A model generated the notes under the pieces. That model did no database searches. It worked only from the letters and a program-made list of their open reading frames with translations, and had not been told where the DNA came from. A stretch of 6,455 nt of DNA from NCBI GenBank assembly GCA_019090295.1, contig JAHRWG010000133.1:1-6455 (forward strand), read 5' to 3'. This document shows positions 5,693-6,455 of this stretch, in pieces (the first letter of the stretch is position 1; each line of letters opens with the position of its first letter). This stretch comes from Cycloclasticus sp. GTDB lineage: Bacteria > Pseudomonadota > Gammaproteobacteria > Methylococcales > Cycloclasticaceae. A program made the position numbers and the translations under genes.

Positions 5693-6455
5693 TTGGCTTG
5701 TCTAACTTAGGTAGCAGTTGCTGAATTTTATTCAAGACTTGATTTGTATCCTCAAGAGATGCTTCGGAATTCATTAGTTTTTTTGCAACTTCTTTATTTT
5801 CCTCAGATAAATCCTTAATAACAGTATTAGCGATTTTTAGGTCATGGTCGGCCTTTGTTTTATAATCTTCAGAAAAGCGTTCGCGGTAGACCAGCATGAA
5901 TGAGGCAATGATACTCTTTATTTCCTTTTGACTATGAGAAGAGTCTTTAGCTAATGTTAGCGCTTCATCAAAGGCATTATAAAGTGGTTTATCAAATAAT
6001 CGCTCAAAGCGTTCTTTTAACGTCTTGTGCATATAAAAAAGCTCACTTCTTGTTCCTGTGAATTGAGCGAATAATTTTATTGTTGCTGATTCAATGCTAT
6101 GCAGACTTTGCTGATGTTTTTCAAGATACACCTGCTCCAGCGTATTAACAATATCGCGCATTTCTTCTTTAGGGAAGGATCCTGTCTCTAAGTGGTGATA
6201 GAGGTTACTGATAGCATGGTCTGGTTTTTCTTCAGTTACAATGCTATCGCTTGAGTGAGTCTCGTTTTGTATTTGGAATTGCTTAAATGCAGAGAGAAAA
6301 TCATCAGTTTCTTCAGCAGATAATTGTCCTTTTGAAAGCTGATCAAAACAGAAATTAGAGGCATCTTTAAAACTGCGTGAAGGAACTATTGTATCAATAG
6401 TAGGTTTTTCTTCATCGACTTTAATAAAAGGCTGGGAAACTATTTCGTTTATAGT
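5682..6455 (-). CDS. Unrecognised helical, charged protein, 5'-partial
   Basis: I do not recognise this protein. The minus-strand frame is open from the right edge to the TAA at 5684-5682, giving at least 257 residues. The only in-frame Met codon near a possible start (6161-6159) is residue 99 of this stretch. It has only a weak AAAGAAGA upstream, and the 98 codons before it contain no stop and look like coding sequence, so the true start is most likely beyond the window. The visible part is rich in Lys, Glu, Asp and Ser, has no membrane segment or signal peptide, and looks mostly alpha-helical; about residues 201-251 could form a coiled coil. Residues 34-60 and 83-109 resemble each other (L-x2-G-x4-EE-x2-D). 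It is convergent with tatD and overlaps it by 11 bases. It could be the C-terminal part of a larger regulatory or scaffold protein, but no catalytic motif is visible. Confidence 0.75.
   Translation of the reverse strand, partial: TINEIVSQPFIKVDEEKPTIDTIVPSRSFKDASNFCFDQLSKGQLSAEETDDFLSAFKQFQIQNETHSSDSIVTEEKPDHAISNLYHHLETGSFPKEEMRDIVNTLEQVYLEKHQQSLHSIESATIKLFAQFTGTRSELFYMHKTLKERFERLFDKPLYNAFDEALTLAKDSSHSQKEIKSIIASFMLVYRERFSEDYKTKADHDLKIANTVIKDLSEENKEVAKKLMNSEASLEDTNQVLNKIQQLLPKLDKPIKD

Noticed and set aside
5662..5711. CCTAA/TTAGG inverted repeat as a shared terminator of tatD and the convergent gene
   Set aside because: Five AT-rich pairs separated by about 40 bases, with no T tract; too weak to call.

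Overview
The window is a compact stretch of a fairly AT-rich bacterial chromosome, probably gammaproteobacterial. The protein families and the gene order pabC-mltG-tmk-holB-pilZ-tatD match the arrangement I know from Pseudomonas aeruginosa and relatives. The PilZ protein is of the type IV pilus assembly type and keeps the PTHTM C-terminus typical of that group. The AT-rich codon use argues against Pseudomonas itself. A marine or sulfur/methyl-oxidising gammaproteobacterium (Cycloclasticus- or Methylophaga-like) is a guess, not something the sequence proves.

Layout, plus strand: pabB, missing its N-terminus at the left edge (2-1036); pabC (1026-1877); mltG (1881-2873); tmk (2876-3508); holB from a TTG start (3513-4502); pilZ (4499-4858); a 45-base gap holding an 8-bp hairpin; then tatD (4904-5692). 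Up to pilZ, successive genes overlap or sit within 4 bases of each other, so pabB to pilZ is very likely one transcript with coupled translation. tatD may be partly separated by the hairpin. On the minus strand, an unrecognised gene runs from 6455 down to 5682. It enters from the right edge, and its 3' end overlaps the 3' end of tatD by 11 bases.

Functionally the cluster joins p-aminobenzoate synthesis for folate (PabB makes aminodeoxychorismate, PabC cleaves it), thymidylate kinase (dTTP supply, linked to folate through thymidylate synthase), the clamp-loader subunit delta', the septal/lateral peptidoglycan terminase MltG, a type IV pilus assembly PilZ protein and a TatD-type metal-dependent hydrolase. 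This is ordinary housekeeping content. I see no tRNA, rRNA, CRISPR array, insertion sequence or prophage signature.

The least explained part is the right-hand minus-strand gene. Its frame stays open for 98 codons upstream of its first in-frame Met in the window, it is rich in charged helix, and it carries a degenerate internal repeat. I did not find evidence for a new multi-gene system.
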